Positions 8,038 to 15,660 of a stretch of 64,000 nucleotides of DNA are shown in pieces. Both the position numbers and the translations under genes were made by a program. The stretch is taken from positions 1 to 64,000 of the forward strand of contig NZ_RQXT01000018.1 in NCBI RefSeq assembly GCF_003863365.1, given 5' to 3'. Under the pieces are notes generated by a model. It saw nothing but the letters and a program-made list of their open reading frames with translations, searched no databases and was not told the DNA's origin. This stretch comes from Mesorhizobium tamadayense (GTDB lineage Bacteria > Pseudomonadota > Alphaproteobacteria > Rhizobiales > Rhizobiaceae). Position 1 is the first letter of the stretch. Every line of letters starts with the position of its first letter.

Positions 8038-8868
8038 ATGCCCCTCATGGAAACCACGGAAAAACGCCAGCGCGGCCGGCCGCGCGCCTTCAACGGCCCG
8101 TCGGAGGCGGCCTCGGTGCAGTCGCTCGACCGGGCGCTGCGCATCCTGGCGATCGTCGCCGAGGCGAGCGGCCTGTCCTTGAGCGAGATCGCGGCGCGCA
8201 GCGGCATCGCCGCCTCCACCGCCTACCGCATGCTGACGACGCTGGAGAACCACGGCATGGTCGAATTCGATACGACTGACCAGCTATGGTCTATCGGCGT
8301 CGAGACCTACCGCATGGGCGCCGCCTTCCTGCGCCGGCGCAAGCTGGTCGACCGCGCCCGCATCGTCATGCAGGAATTGATGGAGAAGACCGGCGAAACC
8401 GCCAATCTCGGTGTCGCGGAGGACGACTGCGTCGTTTTCGTGAGCCAGGTCGAGACCCACCAGGCGATCCGCGCCTTCTTCCGGCCGGGCACGCGCAGTT
8501 CCTTCCATGCCTCCGGCATCGGCAAGGCGGTGCTGGCGCATCTCGAGCCCGAGCGGGTCGCCGCCATCCTGCGCAAGGAGGGCCTGCAGCGCTACACCGA
8601 TAAGACACTTTCCGACATCTCGGCGCTGGCCCATGATCTGGCGACGATCAAGCATCGCGGCTGGTCGGTCGACGACGAGGAACGCCATCCCGGCATGCGG
8701 TGCGTGGCCGCGGCCATCTTCAACGAGTTCGGCGAACCGATTGGTGGCGTTTCCGTCTCCGGCCCGACGGTGCGGGTGACGCCCGAGCGCCTGGCCGAGA
8801 TCGGCCCGCTGGTGCGCGAGGCGGCGGCCGAGGTGACGAAGATGATCGGCGGACAGAAGGCCGGTTGA
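8038..8868 (+). CDS. IclR-family transcriptional regulator of the glyoxylate operon
   Basis: A 276-residue regulator. A basic leader (KRQRGRPRAF) is followed by the IclR winged helix-turn-helix (about residues 20-80; SGLSLSEIAARSGIAASTAY) and the C-terminal effector-binding domain (about 95-270; FFRPGTRSSFHASGIGKAVL, then DDEERHPGMRCVAAAIF and GVSVSGP). It is divergent from gcl, so it probably represses or activates gcl-hyi-glxR in response to glyoxylate or a related acid, like AllR in enteric bacteria. Start choice is uncertain: GTG at 7996, ATG at 8038 and ATG at 8047 are all in frame. Confidence 0.88.
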   Translation: MPLMETTEKRQRGRPRAFNGPSEAASVQSLDRALRILAIVAEASGLSLSEIAARSGIAASTAYRMLTTLENHGMVEFDTTDQLWSIGVETYRMGAAFLRRRKLVDRARIVMQELMEKTGETANLGVAEDDCVVFVSQVETHQAIRAFFRPGTRSSFHASGIGKAVLAHLEPERVAAILRKEGLQRYTDKTLSDISALAHDLATIKHRGWSVDDEERHPGMRCVAAAIFNEFGEPIGGVSVSGPTVRVTPERLAEIGPLVREAAAEVTKMIGGQKAG

Positions 8869-9323
8869 TCAGCCTGCTCCGGGCAACGTGCCCTTGGCCG
8901 ACATCTCGAAGACGTCGAGCAGGATCGCCAGCCCGACGCCGCAGGCGGTCAGGATCAGGCTTGGCGCGCTCGTAGACGTGCCGGCGCAGCGAGCTCGTCG
9001 AGCAGCATGGACAGCGCCCGCATCTGCAGAGCGATGCCGGCCAGGATCGGCATGACGGCGAACAGATCCTGGAGCTGCCACGGCACCGGGTTCGCCGCCC
9101 AATGCGTGAGGAAACCCAGCGAAAACGCCAACAGGATGCCGACAACGGTGATCGTGCCGTTGCGGAAAATGGTTTCAATCAATTCTTCCTGAGGATCCTG
9201 ATTGTCCAAGGCTCCCTCCCATATTGCCCGCAGATCATCGCGCGAATGGCAGATTAGGTCCTCCGGAAATGCCTGTACATTGCCGATTGCATTGACAAAA
9301 AGCCGGTGACTGAAGCCAGCCAA
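8869..9323 (-). pseudogene. Frameshifted small membrane protein of unknown function
   Basis: The frame beginning at 9323 encodes MAGFSHRLFVNAIGNVQAFP and two hydrophobic helices (ITVVGILLAFSLGFLTHW; LFAVMPILAGIALQMRALSM). After DEL at about 8997 it ends early. The coding pattern continues in a second frame (SLRRHVYERAKP) and then in a third (SLILTACGVGLAILLDVFEM) to a stop at 8869, just after the iclR stop. The three pieces together form one plausible protein with three membrane helices. Two single-base shifts within about 60 bases indicate a decayed gene or sequence errors. The function is not recognised. Confidence 0.6.
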
Positions 9324-9332
9324 TCACGTCGG

Positions 9333-9521
9333 GTCGGCGCCGCCCCTCATCTGCCTACCGGGCATTTCTCCCCGTATAGTGACGGGTAGAAAAGAGCTGG
9401 CCGCGACCTCGGCGCTCTTTCTGCCGCGCTGGAAATTGGCGAAATCGTCCATGAGAGCGCCCTTCTCCCCGTCGTTATACTGGGAGAAGACACCGGCAGG
9501 CAGATGAGGGGCAGCGCCGAC
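9333..9521. repeat. MITE-like repeat with 29-base terminal inverted repeats
   Basis: A 189-base element. Its ends read GTCGGCGCCGCCCCTCATCT and, from the other strand, GTCGGCGCTGCCCCTCATCT, and they match at 27 of 29 positions. The interior contains an imperfect palindrome around TTCTCCCCGT. No coding capacity is seen. It is another rhizobial intergenic palindrome family, distinct from the element at 5110-5227. Confidence 0.75.
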
Positions 9522-9560
9522 GTTGAAAGTCGGCCAATCCAACCCTGCCGTCCCGACAGC

Positions 9561-9592
9561 AGAAAAGGGGCCGCGAAGGCCGCCCCTCTTCT
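9561..9592 (-). terminator. Terminator hairpin after the BA14K gene
   Basis: An 11-bp stem (minus strand AGAAGAGGGGC / GCCCCTTTTCT, one wobble pair) with a 10-base loop lies 21 bases after the BA14K stop. The T-rich part is inside the 3' arm. Confidence 0.6.
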
Positions 9593-9613
9593 GGTTGCCG
9601 AGCGGCTTCCTCT

Positions 9614-9931
9614 TCAGAGGCGGCAGTAATGCGAGTAGCCGTCGTAGCCGATATAGGTGTTCGAGCCCGGATCGTAGCTGGCATAGCGGGCCATGCAGCG
9701 GCGGACGTGCCAGGAACCGTCGTAGCCGTCTTCCTCGACATAGACGGTGCGCGGCTGCTGCTGGGCGAGCAGGCTGCCCAGGACGAACCCGCCGACGCCG
9801 GCGGCGATGCCGATGCCGAGCTCGCGGCGGTGATGATGGCCGTGGGCGGCCGAGGGCTGGACAGTGCCGGCCAGCGTGCCGGCGGCGACGGTGGTGGCGA
9901 TGAGAGTGGAAACGAGCGTGCGCTTGAACAT
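9614..9931 (-). CDS. BA14K-family secreted protein
   Basis: A 105-residue protein. An N-terminal signal or anchor sequence (MFKRTLVSTLIATTVAAGTL) is followed by a His-rich stretch (HGHHHRRE), a glycine-rich hydrophobic helix, and the C-terminal BA14K motif CMARYASYDPGSNTYIGYDG with the closing cysteine. The family was first described as an immunoreactive Brucella protein and is widespread in rhizobia; a lectin-like role has been proposed for some members. AAGGAG precedes the ATG. It is monocistronic with its own terminator. Confidence 0.85.
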   Translation of the reverse strand: MFKRTLVSTLIATTVAAGTLAGTVQPSAAHGHHHRRELGIGIAAGVGGFVLGSLLAQQQPRTVYVEEDGYDGSWHVRRCMARYASYDPGSNTYIGYDGYSHYCRL

Positions 9932-10214
9932 GACGATCTCCTTGGTTTCGTGACCGAGGCGATCCATCCGCCTCTTGATGGTCTGTCGTCGCGGCGAGGA
10001 AAAAGGTTCGAAGAATTTTTGGATTTTCTTGGAGCGGCCGGAAGTGGCTCACGTCTTTCGGGGTCTGCCCGCCTCGCGACGTTGCAATAAAGGCGCGGAA
10101 GGACGCCGCAACCTTTGGCCGCAAGACAACAAAAGGGCGGGGCCGCCCTTCGGGGCAGAACTCGCGGGATGGAAGCTTCCCCACTCGCTACTCGCTATTC
10201 GCTATTCGCTCTCC

Positions 10215-10382
10215 TCACCCCATCCCCGTGACATGGCGCAGCCAGAAGGCCAGCGCGATGAAGCCGATGATGGTGGCGACGCCGGTCCAGTCGATGTTGG
10301 CTTTCTTCAGATCGCTGATGGCCTTCACCAGGAGAAGCCAGGTCACGACAATGAGCGGCAGGATGATGACGAACCTGATCAT
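10215..10382 (-). CDS. Small two-helix membrane protein, 55 residues
   Basis: The ATG at 10382 opens a 55-residue frame: MIRFVIILPLIVVTWLLLVK, then a polar loop SDLKKANIDWTGVA, then a second helix TIIGFIALAFWLRHVTGMG. The hydrophobic pattern and helix-loop-helix layout are typical of real small rhizobial membrane proteins and unlike the translations of the other frames. The ribosome binding site is weak (GGGTG). No function is recognised. It faces tRNA-Thr from the opposite strand. Confidence 0.6.
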   Translation of the reverse strand: MIRFVIILPLIVVTWLLLVKAISDLKKANIDWTGVATIIGFIALAFWLRHVTGMG

Positions 10383-10539
10383 GCGGCACCCGTTCGATGC
10401 GATTGCACTTGAACGGAGATATGGGATGGCTCTCGACGATTTTCAGCATGCCGGCCCAGGCAAGGCTGCAAGGTCCATTAGCAACCTAAAACGGAGTTTT
10501 GTCTTTACTGGCGCACGAAATGTGCTACCGGAGCGCCGT

Positions 10540-10615
10540 GCCCTTGTAGCTCAGCTGGTAGAGCAGCGGTTTTGTAAACCGAAGGTCGCGGGTTCGATCC
10601 CTGCCGGGGGCACCA
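10540..10615 (+). tRNA. tRNA-Thr (anticodon TGT)
   Basis: Complete 76-base tRNA with encoded CCA. The acceptor stem GCCCTTG pairs with CGGGGGC (two G-T pairs), the D-arm is GCTCAGCTGGTAGAGC, the anticodon loop TTTGTAA gives TGT, and the T-arm is GGTTCGATCC. An accessory patch of small and broken genes begins directly downstream. Confidence 0.97.
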
Positions 10616-10944
10616 GAGAAATCATACGCTGATACTACTATATCCTACCGTCCAATTTGGTGACCTTTGCGTCTCGGGCAACGGAGACGTGATCCCATGG
10701 CAAAGTGGTGGAGCCGACGACGCCGGAATTGACAAGGTACCAGGGCTTACCAAGCAATCTTCGGACTGAGCTTTTTGAGCGCAGGCCGACTGGTGTTGGA
10801 CCACAAGGATTGAGCTACTCCATTTTGGACAAATTTCGTCTGGGCAAATAGGTTTTCGGTCGTTTTGGCAGCATATATTAGAGACCTCTTGTATTTCAAG
10901 AGCCGCAAGTAGATAGTATCGGACGGGACTTTGAGCAGGTTCCG
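10616..10944. other. Non-coding stretch after tRNA-Thr
   Basis: About 330 bases of lower GC than the surroundings with no supported gene. No repeat of the tRNA 3' end (attachment site), integrase or transposon end was seen. It leads into two small membrane-protein genes and probably holds their promoter. Confidence 0.45.
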
Positions 10945-11124
10945 ATGCGATGGCCTCTTGTCGTGATTATGCTGGTTGTTGGCTTCATCCTCTGGGACCG
11001 CTTTGACAATGATGGCGCATATACCGCCGATGTCGAGCGGAGTTTCCGCGAGGCATCCCTGGAAATGCCTGGAGGGTGGAAGCTACCCACAATCACCTTC
11101 AACCGCGATCCGCTGAAGCAGTGA
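10945..11124 (+). CDS. Unrecognised small membrane-anchored protein, 59 residues
   Basis: The ATG at 10945 opens a 59-residue frame with one N-terminal membrane helix (MRWPLVVIMLVVGFILWDRF) and a polar C-terminal part (residues 21-59) ending in NRDPLKQ. The topology suggests a periplasmic tail. A weak AGCAGG site precedes it. The next small gene starts 11 bases after its stop, so the two look like one operon. I do not recognise either protein. Confidence 0.5.
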   Translation: MRWPLVVIMLVVGFILWDRFDNDGAYTADVERSFREASLEMPGGWKLPTITFNRDPLKQ

Positions 11125-11135
11125 ACTGAAAGGGC

Positions 11136-11303
11136 ATGATGCAACTTAACATTGGTGCCGACCAGGCTGACCGTTGGCGGAAGAATTTACGGCGTACGCG
11201 GCGGCGGCACGCCCTTTGGTTCACGCGTAGCGCAATGATTTGGGTGTTGATCGTGGCGGCGATCACAATTGCATCAACGCTGATCGCATTGAAAAGCCTT
11301 TAG
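11136..11303 (+). CDS. Unrecognised small membrane protein with Arg-rich N-terminus, 55 residues
   Basis: A 55-residue frame from ATG 11136, with an AAAGGGC site just before it. The first 30 residues are polar and strongly basic (RKNLRRTRRRH); the last 22 form one membrane helix (MIWVLIVAAITIASTLIALK). Tail-anchored topology with a cytoplasmic basic domain is likely. It follows the previous small gene closely. No family is recognised. Confidence 0.5.
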   Translation: MMQLNIGADQADRWRKNLRRTRRRHALWFTRSAMIWVLIVAAITIASTLIALKSL

Positions 11304-11357
11304 CTTGAAGAAATGTAGCACCCCGGCCGCCCACCGGACCAGTGACCGGAGCCGTCC

Positions 11358-11500
11358 TCACACCCCGATCGCCGCCACGAGAATCCGGTTCTGCCGCCAG
11401 ATCGCCGCGCGCAGTTCCGGTATCCTCGCCTCTTCGCGCTTCACGAACTCGATGACCATCATGTTCATGTTGTTGAAGATGAGCTCGCCCACTGCCGGTT
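11358..11500 (-). pseudogene. Duplicated 3' end of a tetR gene
   Basis: This encodes about 47 residues (PAVGELIFNNMNMMVIEFVK and onward to ILVAAIGV plus stop) matching the C-terminus of the complete TetR protein at 13003-13617. The DNA match is roughly 85 percent by eye and breaks off abruptly near 11500, without helix-turn-helix or start. It is a remnant or duplicated tail, in the same orientation as the full gene 1.5 kb away. Confidence 0.75.
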
Positions 11501-11549
11501 GGGTAAGCAGCTGTGTACGCTGAGAATGCGCCGCCTCGTCGTAGGCCGC

Positions 11550-11861
11550 TCACGAAGGAAGTTCATCCCGCCATTTGATAGCTTCCATCTCGACGCGGAC
11601 CGCGTCCGGAACGTCGATGACCTGATGGACGTCGAATTGGAATGCCGGGAAGGTCGAACACATTTTGTGGACTACCAGCGGGTCATCTGCTTCGAGCAGC
11701 ATGCTGCCGCCCCATTCGCCCACCCGCGCCACGAAGGCATGCACCTTGACTTCGCTGGGTATTTCCCAGTGCTGGAAGATTTTCAGGATGCGCTTTTGGA
11801 CGTTCTCGTATTCAATCGCCGATCCCTGTGGCCGCTCGTTCCAATTTACCAGGTATTTCAT
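11550..11861 (-). CDS. DUF3303-type small protein
   Basis: A 103-residue protein beginning MKYLVNWNERPQGSAIEYEN. It has a ferredoxin-like layout (short beta strands such as VKVHAFVARVG and GGSMLLEADD) as in DUF3303 proteins, whose function is unknown. GGGAGGAG lies 6 bases before the ATG at 11861; the frame is open a further 18 codons upstream without a ribosome binding site. It lies in the patch bounded by the two tetR tails. Confidence 0.7.
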   Translation of the reverse strand: MKYLVNWNERPQGSAIEYENVQKRILKIFQHWEIPSEVKVHAFVARVGEWGGSMLLEADDPLVVHKMCSTFPAFQFDVHQVIDVPDAVRVEMEAIKWRDELPS

Positions 11862-12066
11862 AATCTCCTCCCTCTTGGGTGACCGCGAATGCCAGAGCGG
11901 CATTGTAGCTCCCAAGGCGAACTTCCGGTCGTCTCCTCGTCTGCTCCAAAAGAGGTAGGCATCACTACACGAAGGCGGTGAATCTGTCCGATACCTTTTG
12001 AGGACGATCGGATTTCAGCGCCGCTGAGCCGCACAAGCTACTTACAAACAGCCAGACAGCCCACTA

Positions 12067-12627
12067 TTAGGCAGCAGCAGCCTCGCCGGTTGCCGCCCCG
12101 CCAAATGTGTTCCGAACCCTGACGGACTTGTGGACATAGGCGACCCAGATCCCGGTCAGGATGAACGCCACGACGGGTGTTGCGACCGTGTCTCCCGCAA
12201 GGACCCGGCTCATCGGAACGCCGAGAATGGTCGAAACCCACAAGACGTCGAGGATAGCGACGAGCGGGATTGCAACCCATTGATACAGGAACAGCTGCTT
12301 GTAGCGGGGGCTCCGCCGTAACATGGCGACAAGAACAAGCACCTGCAGCACAACAAACGTCAGCGACAGCGCGATTTCGCCGTAAACGGCCAGAGGACCA
12401 TTCGGCAGCAGCATGAGCTGCTGGTAGCCTTGCCAGGACGAACCCAGTTCCGCAAGTGTGCGCAAACGCGACAGAGTCTGCCAGATCGCCAGCAGCAACA
12501 ACCAGTCTCCAAACCCCACGAGATCCGCCGGATTCTGTGACGGCTTCGCGGCTGACCGAACGGCAAAGAAAACAGGCACGCCGACAATCAGCAGCACTAT
12601 CGCCCAATGCCAGATGGAAATCTGCAT
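12067..12627 (-). CDS. DUF2569-type four-helix membrane protein
   Basis: A 186-residue protein with about five hydrophobic segments. The region from GFGDWLLLLAIWQTL (about residue 38) through the last helix and the closing basic segment VAYVHKSVRVRNTF resembles DUF2569, an uncharacterised bacterial membrane family. A GGGAGGGG site precedes the ATG. The C-terminal tail is Ala/Gly-rich. The neighbours on both sides are also small proteins of unknown function. Confidence 0.65.
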   Translation of the reverse strand: MQISIWHWAIVLLIVGVPVFFAVRSAAKPSQNPADLVGFGDWLLLLAIWQTLSRLRTLAELGSSWQGYQQLMLLPNGPLAVYGEIALSLTFVVLQVLVLVAMLRRSPRYKQLFLYQWVAIPLVAILDVLWVSTILGVPMSRVLAGDTVATPVVAFILTGIWVAYVHKSVRVRNTFGGAATGEAAAA

Positions 12628-12746
12628 CCCAACCCCTCCCTCGATGCCCTTTTAGGTTGTAGCAGATTTCCGCTTCAACTCTAGAGACGACACCGAGGCC
12701 CTGCCCGCAAGACCCGTCAACACTATATCTCCGGCAGGATGCTGCC

Positions 12747-12947
12747 ATGTCGCGAACGCTGATCGTCATCGGTCTCAGCATAGTTGCCATAGGCCTGCTG
12801 TGGCCTTGGTTGGGCCGGACCGGCCTTGGCAGGCTGCCTGGTGATATCGTGATCGAGCGCGAGAACTTCCGGCTTTATGTTCCTATCACCACGGGAATAC
12901 TGGTCAGTGTCGTGCTCTCGGCCATTCTATGGCTGATCAACCGTTAG
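12747..12947 (+). CDS. DUF2905-family small membrane protein
   Basis: A 66-residue protein with two membrane helices flanking the conserved DUF2905 core (GRLPGDIVIERENFRLYVPI). This family is widespread and of unknown function, and the length is typical. It is transcribed toward tetR and ends 55 bases before the tetR stop. Confidence 0.88.
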   Translation: MSRTLIVIGLSIVAIGLLWPWLGRTGLGRLPGDIVIERENFRLYVPITTGILVSVVLSAILWLINR

Positions 12948-13002
12948 AGGCACGACCGCAGCGCTTTGCCGGAAGCCCTTCTTGTGCTCGCTCCTGACGT
13001 CA

Positions 13003-13617
13003 TCACACTCCAATCGCCGCCACCAATATCCGGTTCTGCCTTCGGATCGCGGCGCGTAGCTCCGGTATCTTCGCCTCGTCGCGCTTCACGAACTCGATGA
13101 ACATCATGTTCATGTTGTTGAAGATGAGCTCGCCTACCGCCGGCCCGTCGATGTCGTCGCGCACAAGCCCGATCTCCTGCAGGCGAGCGATCAGCCCCCG
13201 GATCTGCTCGGTCAGCGCCCGGTCCAGCGCGGTATAGGCCTGGCCGAAGGGGCTGTCGGGCAGTTGGGTCGAGATCGCCATCGCCTGCCGCCACATTTCC
13301 TTGCTCAGATAATTGAGCGAGTGCTCGATATAGATGCCGATCAGCGTGTCCAGCGCGTCGCCGACATTGGCGGGCGGGTTGGCGACCACCCCTCGCCCGG
13401 CATTCAGCACCTCGTTGACCTCCAACGCGACGATGGCGCCGAGGATGTCGCCCTTGTTCTGGTAGTAATTGTAGATGGTGCCGATCGAGACCTCCGCCTG
13501 CGTGGCGATCGCTTCGATCTTGGCGCCTTCGTAGCCGGCCTCGCGGAAAAGCTCGGTCGCCGCATCGATGATGCGCCGGTGCCGGTCCGCCTTCTGCCTT
13601 TCGCGCAATCCGCTCAT
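13003..13617 (-). CDS. TetR-family transcriptional regulator
   Basis: A 204-residue regulator beginning MSGLRERQKADRHRRIIDAA. The N-terminal helix-turn-helix lies at about residues 12-60 (GAKIEAIATQAEVSIGTIYN, followed by YYQNKGD). The C-terminal ligand domain is variable. It is divergent from the polyamine-type transporter operon, which it most likely represses. An imperfect 26-base palindrome in the shared intergenic region is the probable operator. The ATG at 13617 matches the usual start of the family. Confidence 0.9.
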   Translation of the reverse strand: MSGLRERQKADRHRRIIDAATELFREAGYEGAKIEAIATQAEVSIGTIYNYYQNKGDILGAIVALEVNEVLNAGRGVVANPPANVGDALDTLIGIYIEHSLNYLSKEMWRQAMAISTQLPDSPFGQAYTALDRALTEQIRGLIARLQEIGLVRDDIDGPAVGELIFNNMNMMFIEFVKRDEAKIPELRAAIRRQNRILVAAIGV

Positions 13618-13644
13618 GTCGGCCTCTCTGCCACAAAAACATAA

Positions 13645-13670
13645 TTGACTCAATTTTAGAATTGGTTCAA
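13645..13670. promoter_or_regulatory. Candidate TetR operator
   Basis: TTGACTCAATT, four spacer bases and AATTGGTTCAA form an imperfect inverted repeat (9 of 11 pairs) in the tetR/transporter intergenic region. Both arms contain TTGA-type sequences that could also serve as -35 elements. Confidence 0.55.
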
Positions 13671-13709
13671 CTTTTCTCCAACAAGCCAGCAAGGCAGGGA
13701 GAACACTCG

Positions 13710-14804
13710 ATGACCGTCAACGCCCAGAATCCGCTTTCCAATCCGCTTTCCGCCCTGAAGTCATGTCTCGCCGCCGCCTGCGCAGCCGCGCCGCTGCTGC
13801 TCACCGCGGGCGGCGCTCAGGCCGCCGATCTCAACGCGCTGATCTGGTGCGACCACTCCGATCCCGCGCTGCTGCAGCCCTTCGAGGAGGCCAATAACGT
13901 CAAGGTCAATGTCAAGGAATTCGAAGGCACCGGCGCCGGCCTGGCTATCGTCGATCAATCGCAGCCCGGAGACTGGGACGTGATGGTGATAGACTCCATC
14001 GACGTGTCGCGCGGCGTCGAGAAAGGCCTGTTCGAGCCGCTGCCGGAGGACAAGCTACCCTTTGCCGACCTCTTCCCGGAAGTGAAGATGGACAAGTCCA
14101 CCGTCGTCGACGGCAAGCGCTACGGCATCACCGAAAAATTCGGCTACAACACGATCGGCTTCAACAAGACCAAGGTCGATCCGGTCGACATGCAGTCGCT
14201 GGCCTCGCTCACCGGCGACAAGTACAAGGGCAAGATCGCGATCTACGACTACTACCTGCCGGTCATCGGCATGGCGGCCTTGGCCATCGGCAAGAAAACC
14301 GCCGACCTCACCGAGGCCGATCTGCCCGCGCTCAAGACCGAGCTTCTCAAGATGAAGGCCAACGCCAAGCTGGTCGGCGAAGTGACCGCCAGCCAGACGG
14401 CTTTAGCCACCGGCGAGGTCGACATCCTTGTCGGCGGCGGCGAATGGGTCACGGCGGGGCTCGCCAAGGAAAATCCGGCGCTCGACTTCTCGATCCCGAA
14501 AGAGGGCGCGGTGCTGTGGTCGCAGTCGCTCGCCATGTTCAAGGATTCCAAGAACAAGGACATGGCGCTGAAATTCATCCAGTATATTCTGAGCCCGGAA
14601 GGCCAGGCGCGGCTCGCCACCTCCTCCTGCTATTGGGGCATGCCGGCGAACAGCAAGGCGGCGCTGACCGACGAGCAGAAGAAGATCCTGCGCTTCGACG
14701 AGCAGCCGGGCTTCCTTGCTCGCGCCCAGACCTATCCAGCGCCGAACGCCGATCTCGACAAGAAGATGCAGGACATGTGGACCGAAATGCTGCAAGCGCA
14801 GTAA
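13710..14804 (+). CDS. ABC transporter periplasmic binding protein, polyamine (PotD) type
   Basis: A 364-residue precursor with a long signal peptide (residues about 1-40; cleavage after GGAQAA). The mature part has the type 2 periplasmic binding fold of spermidine/putrescine binding proteins, with landmarks such as DVMVIDSIDVSRGVEKGLF, KFGYNTIGFNKTKV, EVDILVGGGEW and SCYWGMPANSKAAL. It is first in an operon with two permeases and an ATPase. AGGGAG precedes the chosen ATG; an upstream in-frame start at 13662 lies in the operator region. Substrate: polyamine or a related amine is inferred from the family. Confidence 0.88.
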   Translation: MTVNAQNPLSNPLSALKSCLAAACAAAPLLLTAGGAQAADLNALIWCDHSDPALLQPFEEANNVKVNVKEFEGTGAGLAIVDQSQPGDWDVMVIDSIDVSRGVEKGLFEPLPEDKLPFADLFPEVKMDKSTVVDGKRYGITEKFGYNTIGFNKTKVDPVDMQSLASLTGDKYKGKIAIYDYYLPVIGMAALAIGKKTADLTEADLPALKTELLKMKANAKLVGEVTASQTALATGEVDILVGGGEWVTAGLAKENPALDFSIPKEGAVLWSQSLAMFKDSKNKDMALKFIQYILSPEGQARLATSSCYWGMPANSKAALTDEQKKILRFDEQPGFLARAQTYPAPNADLDKKMQDMWTEMLQAQ

Positions 14805-14812
14805 AGCGGCCG

Positions 14813-15658
14813 ATGAGCGTTTCCGGAAGCAACTCGCGTGCCCTGCCCTGGGCGCTGGTCACGCCGGCGCTGGCGTGGACGCTTCTCTTCTTCGTGCTGC
14901 CCTTCATCGCCATGGGGCTGTCGAGCCTCACGGCGCATGAAGGCGGCGGCTTCACTTTAGCCAATTACAGCCAGTTCTTCACCGACCCCTCCTACTGGCG
15001 AGCGATGGTGAACTCGCTGGAGGTGACGGCGACTGTCACCGTCATCTCCATCCTGCTCGCCTACCCCTTTGCCTGGATCCTGGCCGAACAAGTGCCGGAA
15101 CGCTGGCAGAGGCTGGCGCTGATGCTGGCCGTGCTGCCGTTCTGGACTTCTTACGTGGTGCGTTCCTATTCCTGGCTGCTGGTGCTGGCGCAGAACGGCG
15201 TCGTCAATCGGGCGCTGAGCGGCATCGGCCTGATCGCCGAGCCGCTGCAGCTTGCGAACACCCGCTTCGCCACCGTCACCGGCTTCGTGCATTTCTTCGT
15301 CATGCTTTTGACGCTGACCATCTTCGCCAATCTCAAGCAGCTCAGCCCGAGCTACCGCAAGGCGGCCGCCGATCTCGGCGCCGGACCAGTGCGCACCTTC
15401 CTGCATGTCGTGCTGCCGCTCACGCTCCCCGGTATCATGGTCGGCGCTTTCCTCACCTTCGTGCTCTGCATCGGCGATTACATCACGCCGCAGATCCTCG
15501 GCGGCAACAACGAACTGGTGATGCCGCAACTGGTCATGATGCAGATCGGGCGGCGCGGGGACTTCCCGCTGGCCTCGGCACTGTCCATCATCCTGATGGC
15601 GGTCGTCACCATCGCCTATCTCGCCTGCGCCCGCTGGCTGAAGATCGAGCGGGCCTGA
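14813..15658 (+). CDS. ABC transporter permease, PotB type
   Basis: A 281-residue permease with about six membrane helices and the cytoplasmic EAA loop (SYRKAAADLGAGPVRTFLHV, about residue 180) that contacts the ATPase. It starts 8 bases after the binding-protein gene and ends 2 bases before the second permease. The PotB-type subunit pairs with the PotC-type subunit downstream. Confidence 0.92.
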   Translation: MSVSGSNSRALPWALVTPALAWTLLFFVLPFIAMGLSSLTAHEGGGFTLANYSQFFTDPSYWRAMVNSLEVTATVTVISILLAYPFAWILAEQVPERWQRLALMLAVLPFWTSYVVRSYSWLLVLAQNGVVNRALSGIGLIAEPLQLANTRFATVTGFVHFFVMLLTLTIFANLKQLSPSYRKAAADLGAGPVRTFLHVVLPLTLPGIMVGAFLTFVLCIGDYITPQILGGNNELVMPQLVMMQIGRRGDFPLASALSIILMAVVTIAYLACARWLKIERA

Positions 15659-15660
15659 CC

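Noticed and set aside
9324..10184. A 286-codon minus-strand frame spanning the BA14K gene and the MITE-like repeat
   Set aside because: The frame crosses the repeat and terminator and has Arg/His-rich composition. The BA14K protein in another minus-strand frame is the real gene.
10616..11500. Integrated genetic element at tRNA-Thr
   Set aside because: The region after the tRNA is lower in GC and gene-poor, but there is no integrase, no repeated tRNA 3' end and no transposase, so an integrative element cannot be supported.
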